A stretch of DNA of 64,000 nt. It comes from CAYVAP01 sp964343195. Lineage in GTDB: Bacteria > Bacteroidota > Bacteroidia > J057. Location of the stretch: contig CAYFIR010000013.1 of NCBI GenBank assembly GCA_964343195.1, positions 17,210-81,209 on the forward strand. Direction: 5' to 3'. The notes under the pieces were generated by a model. That model saw nothing but the letters and a program-made list of their open reading frames with translations, had not been told where the DNA came from and made no database searches. The position numbers and the translations under genes are program-made. Positions 20,301-27,885 of the stretch are shown here, piece by piece (within the stretch, counting starts at the first letter, position 1; each line of letters opens with the position of its first letter).

Positions 20301-20893
20301 GCGGCAAGAACATCAACGTGCTGGTACTGGATACCGAGGTTTATTCGAATACTGGTGGGCAAATGTCCAAGGCGACTCCGACAGCGGCAGCAGCCAAGTT
20401 TGCCGCTGCGGGTAAGCGTGTTGGCAAGAAGGATCTCGCCCTTCAGGCCATTTCATATGGCAATGTCTATGTCGCCCAGATTGCGATGGGAGCCAATCCA
20501 CAGCAGACGTTGCTCGCCATGCGAGAGGCCGAAGCTTATCCCGGTCCATCGCTGATCCTGGCCTACAGCCACTGTATCGCCCACGGCATCGACATGAAGA
20601 AGGGCATGACCCAGCAGGATCTCGCGGTGGCTTCTGGCTATTGGCCGTTGCTGCGCTACAACCCTGTGCTGCGCAAGGCTGATTACAATCCTTTCGTGCT
20701 GGATTCACCCCGTCCGATGATTTCGCTGAAGGAATACGCCTACAGGGAGTTACGCTACAAGATGCTGACCCGCACCAATCCTGATGAAGCCGAGATGCTG
20801 ATAGAACTCGCACAGGAGCTAGTCAATCAGCGTTGGAAAACCTATGAGGAAATGGCCACCAAACAGGCCAGTGATTTCAATCCGGTTATTTGA
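17318..20893 (+). CDS. nifJ: Pyruvate:ferredoxin (flavodoxin) oxidoreductase
   Basis: 1191 residues, the usual length of a single-chain PFOR. It oxidises pyruvate with CoA to acetyl-CoA and CO2 and passes electrons to ferredoxin or flavodoxin. The N-terminal domain begins TIDGNEAAAHVAFRVNEVCA with YPITPSSPMAE. Two ferredoxin-type motifs follow: CVQCGNCAFVCPHS (near 695) and CTGCNLCEEACPA (near 751). The C-terminal thiamine diphosphate domain has CAGCGETPYLRLLSQLFGDR, ATGCSSIYGGNLPTTPW and GDGWAYDIGSSGLDHALASG (near 977). The four core Fe-S/TPP regions look intact. It sits between the GltD-like flavoprotein and the DHOD-like gene, forming a redox cluster. Confidence 0.96.
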   Translation: MNDQHTYATIDGNEAAAHVAFRVNEVCAIYPITPSSPMAELADAWAAKGMKNIFGTTPEVVEMQSEAGAAGAVHGSLQAGALTTTFTASQGLMLMVPNMYKIAGELTPAVFHVAARSLAAQALSIFGDHSDVMATRSTGFALLASSSVQEAHDMALIAQVSTLQSRTPFLHFFDGFRTSHEVSKIELIPDEVIRNMIRDEWVIAHRERALNPDNPFIRGTAQNPDVYFQARETVNPFYDKTPGIVQAALDQFAELTGREYGLFEYHGHPEAERVMIIMASGSETAVQTAEHLAAQGEKVGVLKVRLYRPFSWEHFIDALPRTAKTIAVMDRTKEPGSTGEPLYLDVIATLTEAITAGKWGQMPRVTGGRYGLSSKEFTPAMVKGVFDELRKEQPKNHFTVGIQDDVTHTSIDYDPTFIIHPEGETRAVFFGLGSDGTVGANKNSIKIIGGNGDVYAQGYFVYDSKKSGAQTVSHLRFGPQPIRSPYLIDTANFVACHQFGFMSKTDVLKYAEPGAIFLLNSPYGADEVWDKLPLPAQQQVQDKKLRFYVIDASIVAKETGMGQRINTIMQACFFGLSGVLPKDEAIVQIKKAIEKTYYTKGKAIIQQNFNAVDQALAHVYEVKVPEALTAQNGMRNWAPDAAPDFVKNVTARIMAGQGDDLPVSAFPVDGTYPSGTTKWEKRDIAASIPVWDPEVCVQCGNCAFVCPHSVIRAKFYHENHLEEAHEGFPAADISAKGFPETKYTLQVYGEDCTGCNLCEEACPAFSLTESGKKAINLVPKTTELIEENKKDVEFFKTLPLNDRSSIDFGSVRGTQYLEPLFEFSGACAGCGETPYLRLLSQLFGDRLIVANATGCSSIYGGNLPTTPWTKNKEGRGPAWSNSLFEDNAEFGLGMRVSADKHLAIAYELLDEFKNDLGEEAVELLKNAPQSTESQIKTQRERVGALKTFLLKNERPEAKHLLSVADHLVRRSIWLVGGDGWAYDIGSSGLDHALASGKNINVLVLDTEVYSNTGGQMSKATPTAAAAKFAAAGKRVGKKDLALQAISYGNVYVAQIAMGANPQQTLLAMREAEAYPGPSLILAYSHCIAHGIDMKKGMTQQDLAVASGYWPLLRYNPVLRKADYNPFVLDSPRPMISLKEYAYRELRYKMLTRTNPDEAEMLIELAQELVNQRWKTYEEMATKQASDFNPVI

Positions 20894-20904
20894 GATGTAA
20901 GGAA

Positions 20905-20975
20905 GGTATGAAGGATATGGAGTATATAAAGGGAACTTATCCCCTCCATACTCCATACCTCCATACCTCCATACC
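20905..20975. repeat. Octamer tandem repeat folding into an imperfect hairpin
   Basis: The right arm is four units of TCCATAC(C) at 20945-20975. The left arm (20905-20925, starting GGTATGAAGG) is almost its reverse complement, giving an imperfect stem of about 20 bp. The same unit reappears at 25170-25258. It lies between nifJ and the DHOD-like gene. Confidence 0.7.
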
Positions 20976-21010
20976 TTATCCCCGACCCAACCAAAATAAC
21001 TTCGATCAAT

Positions 21011-22009
21011 ATGAAACCTGGAATAAATACAAAATACCTTGGACTGGACCTCAAAAGTCCTCTGGTAGCTTCGGCTTCACCCCTCGCCCGGAACGTGGAC
21101 AACCTGCTACGAATGGAAGATGCGGGCATAGGGGCTGCGGTTATGTTCTCTCTTTTTGAAGAGCAGATTCGTGCGGAGCTAAGGCATTTTCAGAATATGT
21201 GGGAGGCAGGACTGGAACTTTCGCCAGAGGCGCAGTCCTATTTCCCTGAAATAGAAACCTATCCTGTTGGGGTCGCCTCCTACCTGAAACTCATCCGCAC
21301 CGCCTCCGAGCGCTGCGACATGCCGATCATTGGCAGTTTGAATGGAACCACGCCAGAGGGCTGGATCGAGTATGCCAAAGAGATCGAAGACGCAGGTGCC
21401 AGTGCACTGGAACTGAATATTTTCTATGTCCCGACCGACATCACCCGCAAAAGCGAGGTGGTTGAAAAACGCTATATCGATGTATTGAAGGAGGTCAAGT
21501 CAGCCATAGAAATTCCGGTAGCGGTCAAGCTTAGCCCCTATTTCTCTTCGATGGGCCACATGGCTACCCAACTATCGACTGCTGGGGCAGATGGGCTGGT
21601 GCTATTTAATCGGTTCTACGAACCAGACATCGACATTGACCACCTGGACCTGGAAAATTCGCTCGAACTCAGTACTCCGGCTGAAGCTCGCTTACCTCTC
21701 ATGTGGATTGGCATTCTGTATGATCAATTGCCACTTTCCCTCGCTGCAACCACGGGGGTACACAGTGGCAAAGACCTGATCAAGTACCTTCTCGCTGGAG
21801 CCGATGTAGCCATGACTACTTCTGCCCTGCTAAAGCGTGGCATAGAGGTGGTTCCTGGCTGGCTGGGAGAACTGGAACGCTGGATGGAGCTTCGGGGCTT
21901 CCATGAACTAAGTGAAATGCGTGGTGTCATGAGCCGCAAGCACGTAAAGGACCCCGGGGCTTATGCCCGCGCCAATTATATCAAGGTGCTGCAAGGGTAT
22001 GAGGAGTAG
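21011..22009 (+). CDS. Dihydroorotate dehydrogenase-like FMN protein
   Basis: 332 residues, TIM-barrel flavoprotein of the DHOD family. It shows LGLDLKSPLVASASPLA at the N-terminus, PIIGSLNG, GASALELNIFYVP, IPVAVKLSPYF and GADGLVLFNRF, in the usual order. The class 1 loop motif NLSCPN is replaced by LNIFYVPTD, so the catalytic base of true dihydroorotate dehydrogenase is not evident; this is the 'DHOD-like' group often found beside nifJ. It follows nifJ by 117 bases containing the repeat hairpin. The substrate is unknown. Pyrimidine synthesis is possible but less likely than a role tied to the GltD-like and PFOR proteins. Confidence 0.82.
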   Translation: MKPGINTKYLGLDLKSPLVASASPLARNVDNLLRMEDAGIGAAVMFSLFEEQIRAELRHFQNMWEAGLELSPEAQSYFPEIETYPVGVASYLKLIRTASERCDMPIIGSLNGTTPEGWIEYAKEIEDAGASALELNIFYVPTDITRKSEVVEKRYIDVLKEVKSAIEIPVAVKLSPYFSSMGHMATQLSTAGADGLVLFNRFYEPDIDIDHLDLENSLELSTPAEARLPLMWIGILYDQLPLSLAATTGVHSGKDLIKYLLAGADVAMTTSALLKRGIEVVPGWLGELERWMELRGFHELSEMRGVMSRKHVKDPGAYARANYIKVLQGYEE

Positions 22010-22010
22010 C

Positions 22011-22225
22011 TCTTAGAGGCTGTTTGGATTTTTCCTTTGCGGTTCAAACTTGTCTTTTTGGCGCCTCGCTGCGTCAATTTCGCTCGAAATACTCCCGATT
22101 CTCGGGATCTACAACTCGCGTATTCCTCCCAAAATCTTGTCCTGAGTTTATCGAAGGATCTCTTGCTACCCACCAAAAATCCTGCGTTTGACCTCGAAAC
22201 ACCAAAACCTAAACAGCCTCTAAGA
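22011..22225. mobile_element. MITE-like element with 15-bp terminal inverted repeats
   Basis: TCTTAGAGGCTGTTT (22011-22025) and AAACAGCCTCTAAGA (22211-22225) are perfect inverted repeats, with weaker similarity continuing inwards for about 20 more bases. A TA dinucleotide brackets GAGGCTGTTT...AAACAGCCTC, as expected for IS630/Tc1-mariner-type insertion. The 205-base interior has no credible gene. It contains a small CCCGA/TCGGG hairpin (22094-22106) and a stretch GTCCTGAGTTTATCGAAGG like dispersed repeats of Bacteroidota. No transposase is present in the window, so the element would need help in trans. Confidence 0.6.
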
Positions 22226-22233
22226 AGATTTTT

Positions 22234-22292
22234 CGGTATAAGGTATGCGGTATAAGGTCGAATTTGAAACAACACACCTTATACCACATACC
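22234..22292. repeat. GGTATAAGGT-type repeats forming a 17-bp hairpin
   Basis: CGGTATAAGGT occurs at 22234-22244 and 22248-22258. The arm 22242-22258 (GGTATGCGGTATAAGGT) pairs with 22276-22292 (ACCTTATACCACATACC) with one mismatch in 17, around a 17-base loop. It abuts the MITE-like element and lies just beyond the 3' end of the Gfo/Idh/MocA gene, where it might also slow transcription. Confidence 0.7.
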
Positions 22293-22304
22293 GTATTCCC
22301 GCAT

Positions 22305-23666
22305 TTATCGATCAACAACCTGCATCGCCACCGGATCCCAGTTGATCACTTTGCGTTGAAAATAGCTGTCGTTGCAGGCCAATACAGGGGCTGCAGCCCG
22401 GAAGCCAAACTCCGGATCTTCAATTGTCCCCTGACTACCGGATCGGATATTGGCAAAAAAGTCGGCGAAGTGATTGACATGAGCACTTTCGTCCTCTGGC
22501 GCGTCGTACCTGACCTCGACTGGGTCTGGTGCACGGCGATCAGCTTCAGAGTATAGGCGATCATAGGCCTTTTGCGCCTTTTCCTGCTCCCGTTCCGAAA
22601 AGGTAAACAGGCTGTCATAGCCCCCGATACCAGGAGCCTTGGGGAGCTTGCGCTGGGTGAGCGTCAGGCCTCGCCCGTCGATGTCCAGTTGGCCCTCGGT
22701 TCCAATTATCCGGGTGAAATTGTGAATGGCACCAGCGTTGGCAAAGTTGACCCGTAACACCATCTGAAAATCCGAATGCATGTCGGTTTGGGGGTAATCA
22801 AAGGTCGCCACCATCACATCAGGCACATCGCGGCCATCCTGCCAGTAGCTGAGGTTCCCGGAGGCATAAATTCGTTCGGGGCCGTGAGATTCTATCGCGT
22901 AGTGTACGCCCGTAATCAGGTGGACAAAGAGATCGCCTGCCACGCCCGTTCCGTAATCCTTGTAGTTTCGCCAGCGAAAAAAGCGTTTGGGATCATATGA
23001 AACCTGGGGAGCATCCTTGAGGTAGGTATCCCAACTCACATCCGCTGGCCCTACCCCTTCAGGCATGGTGTAATTCCAGGCTCCGATGGCACTGAATCGG
23101 TCGTTATTGGATTCGATGAAATTGATGTCGCCAATGGCTCCACTCTGAATCAGGCGCTTGGCTTCCCTAAACACCGAGCTGCTGATGCGCTGGCTACCCA
23201 CCTGCATGGTCACACCAGAGGCTTTCCATGCATTGATGACCGGCAGCCCCTCATTTATCTGATGTACCATCGGCTTTTCACAGTAAACATGCTTGCCAGA
23301 TTTAAGCGCATGTATCGTGATGGTGTCGTGCCAATGGTCGGTAGTGGCGATAATGACGGCATCAACATCCTTCCTCCCCAGGATCTCGCGATAATCGCGG
23401 GTGGTAAACAGGTCATTGCCATAGACCTCCCTGGCGCGAATGAGGCGGTCTTCATACAGGTCCGCTACTGCGACCAGTTCGACCTCACCTGTCGCCAGCG
23501 CAGACCGTGTATCGAAATTTCCCTGAATCCCAAACCCGATGGTTGCCAGCCGGATTTTGTCATTGGGGCTAATTCGTCGTTTCGTGGCCGCAATGGCATG
23601 AGGCAGCCCCAGGGATGTGCCCGCCAGCATTAAGCCAGAGTTTTGCAGGAATTTGCGTCGTTTCAT
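22305..23666 (-). CDS. Gfo/Idh/MocA family oxidoreductase with Tat signal
   Basis: 453 residues. The N-terminus MKRRKFLQNSG followed by a hydrophobic stretch ending AIAA is a twin-arginine-type signal, so a folded cofactor-bound enzyme is probably exported to the periplasm. The Rossmann domain starts IRLATIGFGIQGNFDTRSAL, continues with VDAVIIATTDHWHDTITIHA and the family's EKP motif (HVYCEKPMVHQ). The C-terminal half is the usual alpha/beta substrate domain. Related Bacteroidota enzymes act on sugars or sugar derivatives, but the substrate here is unknown. No sugar-uptake genes are adjacent. It stands alone on the minus strand next to the MITE-like element. Confidence 0.88.
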   Translation of the reverse strand: MKRRKFLQNSGLMLAGTSLGLPHAIAATKRRISPNDKIRLATIGFGIQGNFDTRSALATGEVELVAVADLYEDRLIRAREVYGNDLFTTRDYREILGRKDVDAVIIATTDHWHDTITIHALKSGKHVYCEKPMVHQINEGLPVINAWKASGVTMQVGSQRISSSVFREAKRLIQSGAIGDINFIESNNDRFSAIGAWNYTMPEGVGPADVSWDTYLKDAPQVSYDPKRFFRWRNYKDYGTGVAGDLFVHLITGVHYAIESHGPERIYASGNLSYWQDGRDVPDVMVATFDYPQTDMHSDFQMVLRVNFANAGAIHNFTRIIGTEGQLDIDGRGLTLTQRKLPKAPGIGGYDSLFTFSEREQEKAQKAYDRLYSEADRRAPDPVEVRYDAPEDESAHVNHFADFFANIRSGSQGTIEDPEFGFRAAAPVLACNDSYFQRKVINWDPVAMQVVDR

Positions 23667-23793
23667 GAAAACAGATCTTTTGGAGTAGTGATAAGTCTAC
23701 TGAATCTAACCAATCTCAACCAAAAGCGAATCATGAACCGTGGATTTGCCATGCCCACTTCCTGATTTTTCCCTAATTTCCAACAACCAACTC

Positions 23794-23824
23794 AATTACG
23801 AAGTACGAATCACTAATTACGAAT
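23794..23824. repeat. Heptamer repeat (ATTACGA type)
   Basis: The sequence reads as consecutive 7-base units ATTACGA, AGTACGA, ATCACTA, ATTACGA directly ahead of the crotonase gene. It is a degenerate 7-bp tandem repeat like the short tandem repeats known from cyanobacterial intergenic DNA. Confidence 0.55.
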
Positions 23825-23834
23825 CCCCCCTCCC

Positions 23835-24644
23835 ATGTCCTACACTCGCTTCAACCTCCACATAGAAAAAGGCATTGCCCAACTCAGCTTCAACCGCCCT
23901 GACAAAGCCAACTCACTGGACAAGGCATCCTGGGACGAAATACCCCAGGTATTCGAAGACCTGAGCCAGCGACCGGAAGTAAGAGTTATCGTCCTGAGCG
24001 GAGCAGGCAAACATTTCTGCGCAGGCATTGATCTTCAAATGCTGGCTTCTCTGACTCCGACCCATATCAAGGACGAAGGGCGAAAAAGAGAGGAACTGCG
24101 CCGCATTGTCTTTTGGATGCAAAAGGGCATCAACGCCATAGAGGCTTGTAGCAAGCCCGTGATTGCTGCCATCAATGGAGCCTGCATAGGAGCGGGACTG
24201 GACCTGATCGCCGCCTGTGACATGCGCTACGCCAGCCAGGAAGCCTACTTTTCGCTCAAGGAAGTCGACCTGGGCATGGTGGCTGACCTGGGTTCGCTGC
24301 AACGTCTTCCCCGGCTTATTCCTGAAGGAGTGGTTCGGGAAATGGCCTACACCGGTGAGAAATACTCCGCCGAACTGATGCGACAATTTGGGCTGGTGAA
24401 CCGGGTTTACGGAGATTCAGCAACCCTCCAATCGCAGGTTCTGTCTATTGCGGAGTCGATCAGCAAGAAGTCGCCCCTGGCCGTGCGAGGCATCAAGCGG
24501 GTAGCCCTGCACGCCCGTGACAGCAGCGTCGAGCAGGGGCTGGACTACGTCGCCACCTGGAACGCGGCCCATCTCCTTGGCAATGACCTGATGAAGGCCG
24601 TGCAGGCCCAGATGACGAAGCAGGAAGCGGAGTTTGAGGATTGA
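23835..24644 (+). CDS. Crotonase (enoyl-CoA hydratase/isomerase) family protein
   Basis: 269 residues, normal for the family. Oxyanion-hole segments are visible: SGAGKHFCAGIDLQML (about 55-70) and AAINGACIGAGLDLIAACD (about 111-130). EVDLGMVADLG (near 150) carries two acidic residues, as in delta3,5-delta2,4-dienoyl-CoA isomerase (ECH1), in which a second acidic residue shifts double bonds. The overall pattern (DMRYASQEAYFSLKEVDLG) is closest to that isomerase group, so a role in unsaturated fatty acid breakdown is likely. It is a single gene, converging with the phosphodiesterase gene 37 bases downstream. Family assignment is firm; exact reaction is inferred. Confidence 0.88.
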   Translation: MSYTRFNLHIEKGIAQLSFNRPDKANSLDKASWDEIPQVFEDLSQRPEVRVIVLSGAGKHFCAGIDLQMLASLTPTHIKDEGRKREELRRIVFWMQKGINAIEACSKPVIAAINGACIGAGLDLIAACDMRYASQEAYFSLKEVDLGMVADLGSLQRLPRLIPEGVVREMAYTGEKYSAELMRQFGLVNRVYGDSATLQSQVLSIAESISKKSPLAVRGIKRVALHARDSSVEQGLDYVATWNAAHLLGNDLMKAVQAQMTKQEAEFED

Positions 24645-24681
24645 TGCCTCTCGATCGCAGACCGAATAAGCTACTGGCCTC

Positions 24682-25143
24682 TCAACGCTTCACCAACTCT
24701 ACCATCTCAACCTTTGGTCCCTCATCGGTCAGGTCGAGGTAGGCGAGGGTGACAGGCAGTTTGAAACGAAATGGCCCGGCACTGCCGGGATTGAGGTACA
24801 GCACGCCGTCGCGGGTTTCGGTCAGCGGCTTGTGCGAGTGCCCAAACACAACCACCTGAAAGCCCGCGGCCACCGGATCAAGGTCCAGGTCTTCGCGGTC
24901 ATGTACCATGTAGAGGTAGGTTCCCTCTGCGTCGAATACTTCGGTGAAAGGCAGCACCTGTGCCCATTCCCCCTTATCGACATTACCCCTGATCGCCGTT
25001 ACCGGCGCTATTTCCCGTAGTTGATCGAGGATTTCAGGCTTGCCGACATCCCCAGCGTGCAAAATATGATCTACGTCCCGCAGCGCATTGATCGCTTCGG
25101 GGCGTAGCAGGCCGTGTGTGTCTGATATGATGCCTAGGCGCAT
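24682..25143 (-). CDS. YfcE/MJ0936-type metallophosphoesterase
   Basis: 153 residues containing all blocks of the small calcineurin-like phosphoesterase fold: GIISDTHGL (metal ligands), HILHAGDVGKPEI, IRGNVDKG, MVHDRED and VVFGHSHKPL, then LNPGSAGPFR. These residues bind two divalent metals and hydrolyse phosphodiesters. The length matches YfcE-like proteins, whose natural substrate is usually unknown. The start ATG at 25141-25143 gives a normal MRLGIISDTHG N-terminus. Upstream lies the repeat hairpin at 25170-25258, which separates it from lon. Confidence 0.9.
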   Translation of the reverse strand: MRLGIISDTHGLLRPEAINALRDVDHILHAGDVGKPEILDQLREIAPVTAIRGNVDKGEWAQVLPFTEVFDAEGTYLYMVHDREDLDLDPVAAGFQVVVFGHSHKPLTETRDGVLYLNPGSAGPFRFKLPVTLAYLDLTDEGPKVEMVELVKR

Positions 25144-25169
25144 GGGAAAGGGCTATTATTGAGGGGTGT

Positions 25170-25258
25170 GGAGGTATGGAGGTATGGAGGTATGGAGGTA
25201 ATGTACCCTTCCTACTCCATATACTCCATATACTCCATATACTTCATATACTCCATAC
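25170..25258. repeat. Octamer and nonamer tandem repeats forming a long imperfect hairpin
   Basis: Three and seven-eighths copies of GGAGGTAT (25170-25200) are followed, after a 13-base spacer, by five copies of ACTCCATAT (25214-25258, fourth copy ACTTCATAT). The two blocks are partly complementary, so the RNA can fold into a long imperfect hairpin. The unit matches that at 20945-20975 in opposite orientation. It lies between lon and the phosphodiesterase gene. Confidence 0.75.
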
Positions 25259-25265
25259 CCTTCCC

Positions 25266-27755
25266 TTACGCCCTGCCCACAATCTTGCGGATCTGTTCTA
25301 CCTGGGTAAGGGTCGCGGAGTCATCTTCCTTCTTTTCTGGTACCAATGTCACAGCATCCTTTACTGGGCGAGGTTCCAGGGCCAGCCGTAGCACTTCTCG
25401 CATGGAGCTGACGAAATGGATTTTCAGTCCCCGCAGGTATTCTTCCTTGATTTCGCTGACGTCCTTGCGGTTGCTGTCGCAGAGAATCAGGTGCTTGATT
25501 CCGGCACGACGAGCGGCCAGGACTTTCTCCTTGATGCCTCCGACCGGGAGCACCTTACCTCTAAGGGTAATTTCCCCTGTCATGGCCAGCGAAGGCCGGA
25601 CCAGACGCTGGGTAAAGAGAGATGCCAGGTTGGTCAGCAGGGTGATGCCGGCTGAGGGTCCATCCTTTGGAATTGCTCCGGCTGGTATGTGCAGGTGCAC
25701 ATCCCAACGCTTGAAGGCTTCATAGGGAATGCCCAACTCCGATGCATGGGATTTCAGGTAGGTGTACGCCAATGTGGCAGACTCCTTCATGACTTCGCCC
25801 AGTTGCCCTGTCATGCTCAGCTTCCCGTTGCCAGGGCTCAGGGTAGATTCCACAAAGAGAATTTCACCCCCAACCATGGTCCAGGCCAGCCCGATGGCTA
25901 CGCCAGGAACCTCTGACTGCTGGTATTGCTCATTTTCGAAGCGCTTGACTCCGAGCAGGTCTTCCAGGTTCTTTTCACTCACCCGAACCTGCTCTTTGTC
26001 TTCCAGCACAATTTGCTTGGCAGCCACACGACACAATCGCGCTATCTGCTGCGACAGCATCCGAACTCCGGATTCACGGGTGTAGTATTCGATCACCCCC
26101 TTTAATGCCTTGGGAGAAATATTGAGGTTGGAGGCTTTGAGCCCGTGATCCTTGCGCAGGCGTGGAATCAGGTGCCGCTTGGCTATTTCCTGCTTTTCTT
26201 CCTGCGAATACCCGTTGATCTCGATGATCTCCATCCGGTCGCGAAGCGCAGGGTGGATCGTATTGAGGTTATTCGCCGTGCAGATAAACATGACCCGGGA
26301 AAGGTCATATTCCACTTCGAGGAAATTGTCTCTAAAGGAGTTATTCTGCTCAGGATCAAGCACTTCCAGCAATGCAGAGCTGGGGTCGCCCCGAAAATCA
26401 TTGCCGACTTTATCTACTTCATCCAGCATAAAAACCGGATTGGAAGTCGAAGCCTTTTTGAGTCCCTGTACGATTCGGCCAGGAAGTGCTCCGATGTAGG
26501 TTCGGCGGTGACCTCGGATTTCGGCTTCATCACGCGCACCACCCAGGGAGATGCGGATGAACTCCTTGTCCATCGCACGGGCGATGGACTTACCTAGCGA
26601 AGTTTTACCCACTCCAGGAGGGCCATAGAAACAGAGAATTGGCGCCTTTTTACCTGCCTGGAGCTTTAGAACTGCCAGGTGCTCCATGATGCGTTCCTTG
26701 ACTTTCTCCAGTCCGAAATGGTCTTCATCAAGGATTTTTTGGACGGCCTTGAAATCAAAATTATCAGCTGCGTACTCCTGCCATGGAAGGTCGAGTAACC
26801 ACTCTACGTAGTTCATGACCATCGCGTAGTCTGGCATGGCGGGGGTAAGTCGACCGAGACGGTTCAGTTCTTTTTCAAAGACCTTTTGTACTTCGTCCGG
26901 CCACTGCTTTTCTACTGCACGCTTCCGTAGGCCTTCCATTTCGGATTCAGGGCCGCCTTCTCCCAGTTCATCCTGAATGGTGCGCATTTGCTGCCGCAGG
27001 ATGTACTCGCGCTGCTGCTTGTCCAGGTCAAACTTGACTTTAGTCTGAATTTCTTCACTGAGTTCCAGCACTTTCAGTTCATTGCTCAGATATTGAAGTA
27101 CTACTTCACACTTCTCCTGCAGGTCCTGCATCGCCAGGATCTCCTGCTTGGCAGCCACATCGAGATTCAGATTGGAAGCAATGAAATGAACCAGGTAATC
27201 CAGCCCATCGATGTTATCAAGGGCGATATGTGCTTCTGATGGCAGATTGGGCGAAAGGTCAATGATACGCCCTGCCTCTTCCTTGAGACTGCGTACCATG
27301 GCTTCCGTCTCATCTCCAGGCAAAGGCTGCTCCTTCAGGAGGTCAATATTGGCCTTGAAATAGGGATCAAGTGTGGTAAACTCCTCTATCCCAAATTTCT
27401 GCCGTCCCTGAATGACGATGGTAGCGCTGCCATCCGGCATGCGAATCATCTTGAGGATCCGGGCGATGGTCCCTATCCGGTACAGGTCCTCTGGCCCTGG
27501 ATCTTCGATGTCAACATTTCGCTGCGCAACGACCCCTATTCTCCGGTCCTTTTGCCGGTAGGTGTCTTTCACTAACTGTATGGATTTATCGCGCCCCACG
27601 GTGATAGGAATAACCACCCCTGGGAACAGCACAGTGTTCTTAAGCGTCAGGATGGGCATCTCACGGGGCAGTTCATCATCCTGCCCAGAGTTTTCCTCTA
27701 TAGCGGTAATGATGGGAAATTCATCTTCTAAAAAACTATCGGAATCAAACTGCAT
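25266..27755 (-). CDS. lon: ATP-dependent Lon protease
   Basis: 829 residues from the ATG at 27753-27755, which gives the family-like N-terminus MQFDSDSFLEDEF; an in-frame ATG farther upstream would add 41 atypical residues. The substrate-binding LON domain (ELPREMPILTLKNTVLFPGV, about 30-240) is followed by a coiled-coil region and the AAA+ module with Walker A GPPGVGKTSLGKS near 377 and Walker B FMLDEVDKV. The C-terminal protease has the catalytic Ser in PKDGPSAGIT (near 700) and Lys in GGIKEKVLAARRAG (near 743). It degrades misfolded and regulatory proteins in the cytoplasm. It is divergent from the DUF5606 gene with 130 bases between. Confidence 0.96.
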   Translation of the reverse strand: MQFDSDSFLEDEFPIITAIEENSGQDDELPREMPILTLKNTVLFPGVVIPITVGRDKSIQLVKDTYRQKDRRIGVVAQRNVDIEDPGPEDLYRIGTIARILKMIRMPDGSATIVIQGRQKFGIEEFTTLDPYFKANIDLLKEQPLPGDETEAMVRSLKEEAGRIIDLSPNLPSEAHIALDNIDGLDYLVHFIASNLNLDVAAKQEILAMQDLQEKCEVVLQYLSNELKVLELSEEIQTKVKFDLDKQQREYILRQQMRTIQDELGEGGPESEMEGLRKRAVEKQWPDEVQKVFEKELNRLGRLTPAMPDYAMVMNYVEWLLDLPWQEYAADNFDFKAVQKILDEDHFGLEKVKERIMEHLAVLKLQAGKKAPILCFYGPPGVGKTSLGKSIARAMDKEFIRISLGGARDEAEIRGHRRTYIGALPGRIVQGLKKASTSNPVFMLDEVDKVGNDFRGDPSSALLEVLDPEQNNSFRDNFLEVEYDLSRVMFICTANNLNTIHPALRDRMEIIEINGYSQEEKQEIAKRHLIPRLRKDHGLKASNLNISPKALKGVIEYYTRESGVRMLSQQIARLCRVAAKQIVLEDKEQVRVSEKNLEDLLGVKRFENEQYQQSEVPGVAIGLAWTMVGGEILFVESTLSPGNGKLSMTGQLGEVMKESATLAYTYLKSHASELGIPYEAFKRWDVHLHIPAGAIPKDGPSAGITLLTNLASLFTQRLVRPSLAMTGEITLRGKVLPVGGIKEKVLAARRAGIKHLILCDSNRKDVSEIKEEYLRGLKIHFVSSMREVLRLALEPRPVKDAVTLVPEKKEDDSATLTQVEQIRKIVGRA

Positions 27756-27806
27756 ATATGATCGCTTGTGAATGAACGGCTCCCCAAAATCGGTGCCCAA
27801 TACAAA

Positions 27807-27840
27807 TTTGAGAATTTTAACGGGCAAAATGGCATATTTG
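27807..27840 (+). promoter_or_regulatory. Bacteroidota-type promoter for the DUF5606 gene
   Basis: TTTG (27807-27810), a 22-base spacer and CATATTTG (27833-27840) match the Bacteroidota pattern TTTG / TAnnTTTG with one mismatch. It lies 46 bases ahead of the chosen ATG at 27886, supporting that start over the upstream in-frame one at 27772. Confidence 0.55.
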
Positions 27841-27885
27841 AAGTTAATTTCGCCTTCTAATACAGATAATCCTGCCAAACTGACT

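Noticed and set aside
22037..22255. 72-codon frame inside the MITE-like element
   Set aside because: It spans the inverted repeat and repeat hairpin and its translation contains the LSLSKD string typical of dispersed non-coding repeats.
20905..25258. Tandem repeats as a CRISPR array
   Set aside because: Units are 7-9 bp with no unique spacers and no cas genes are present.
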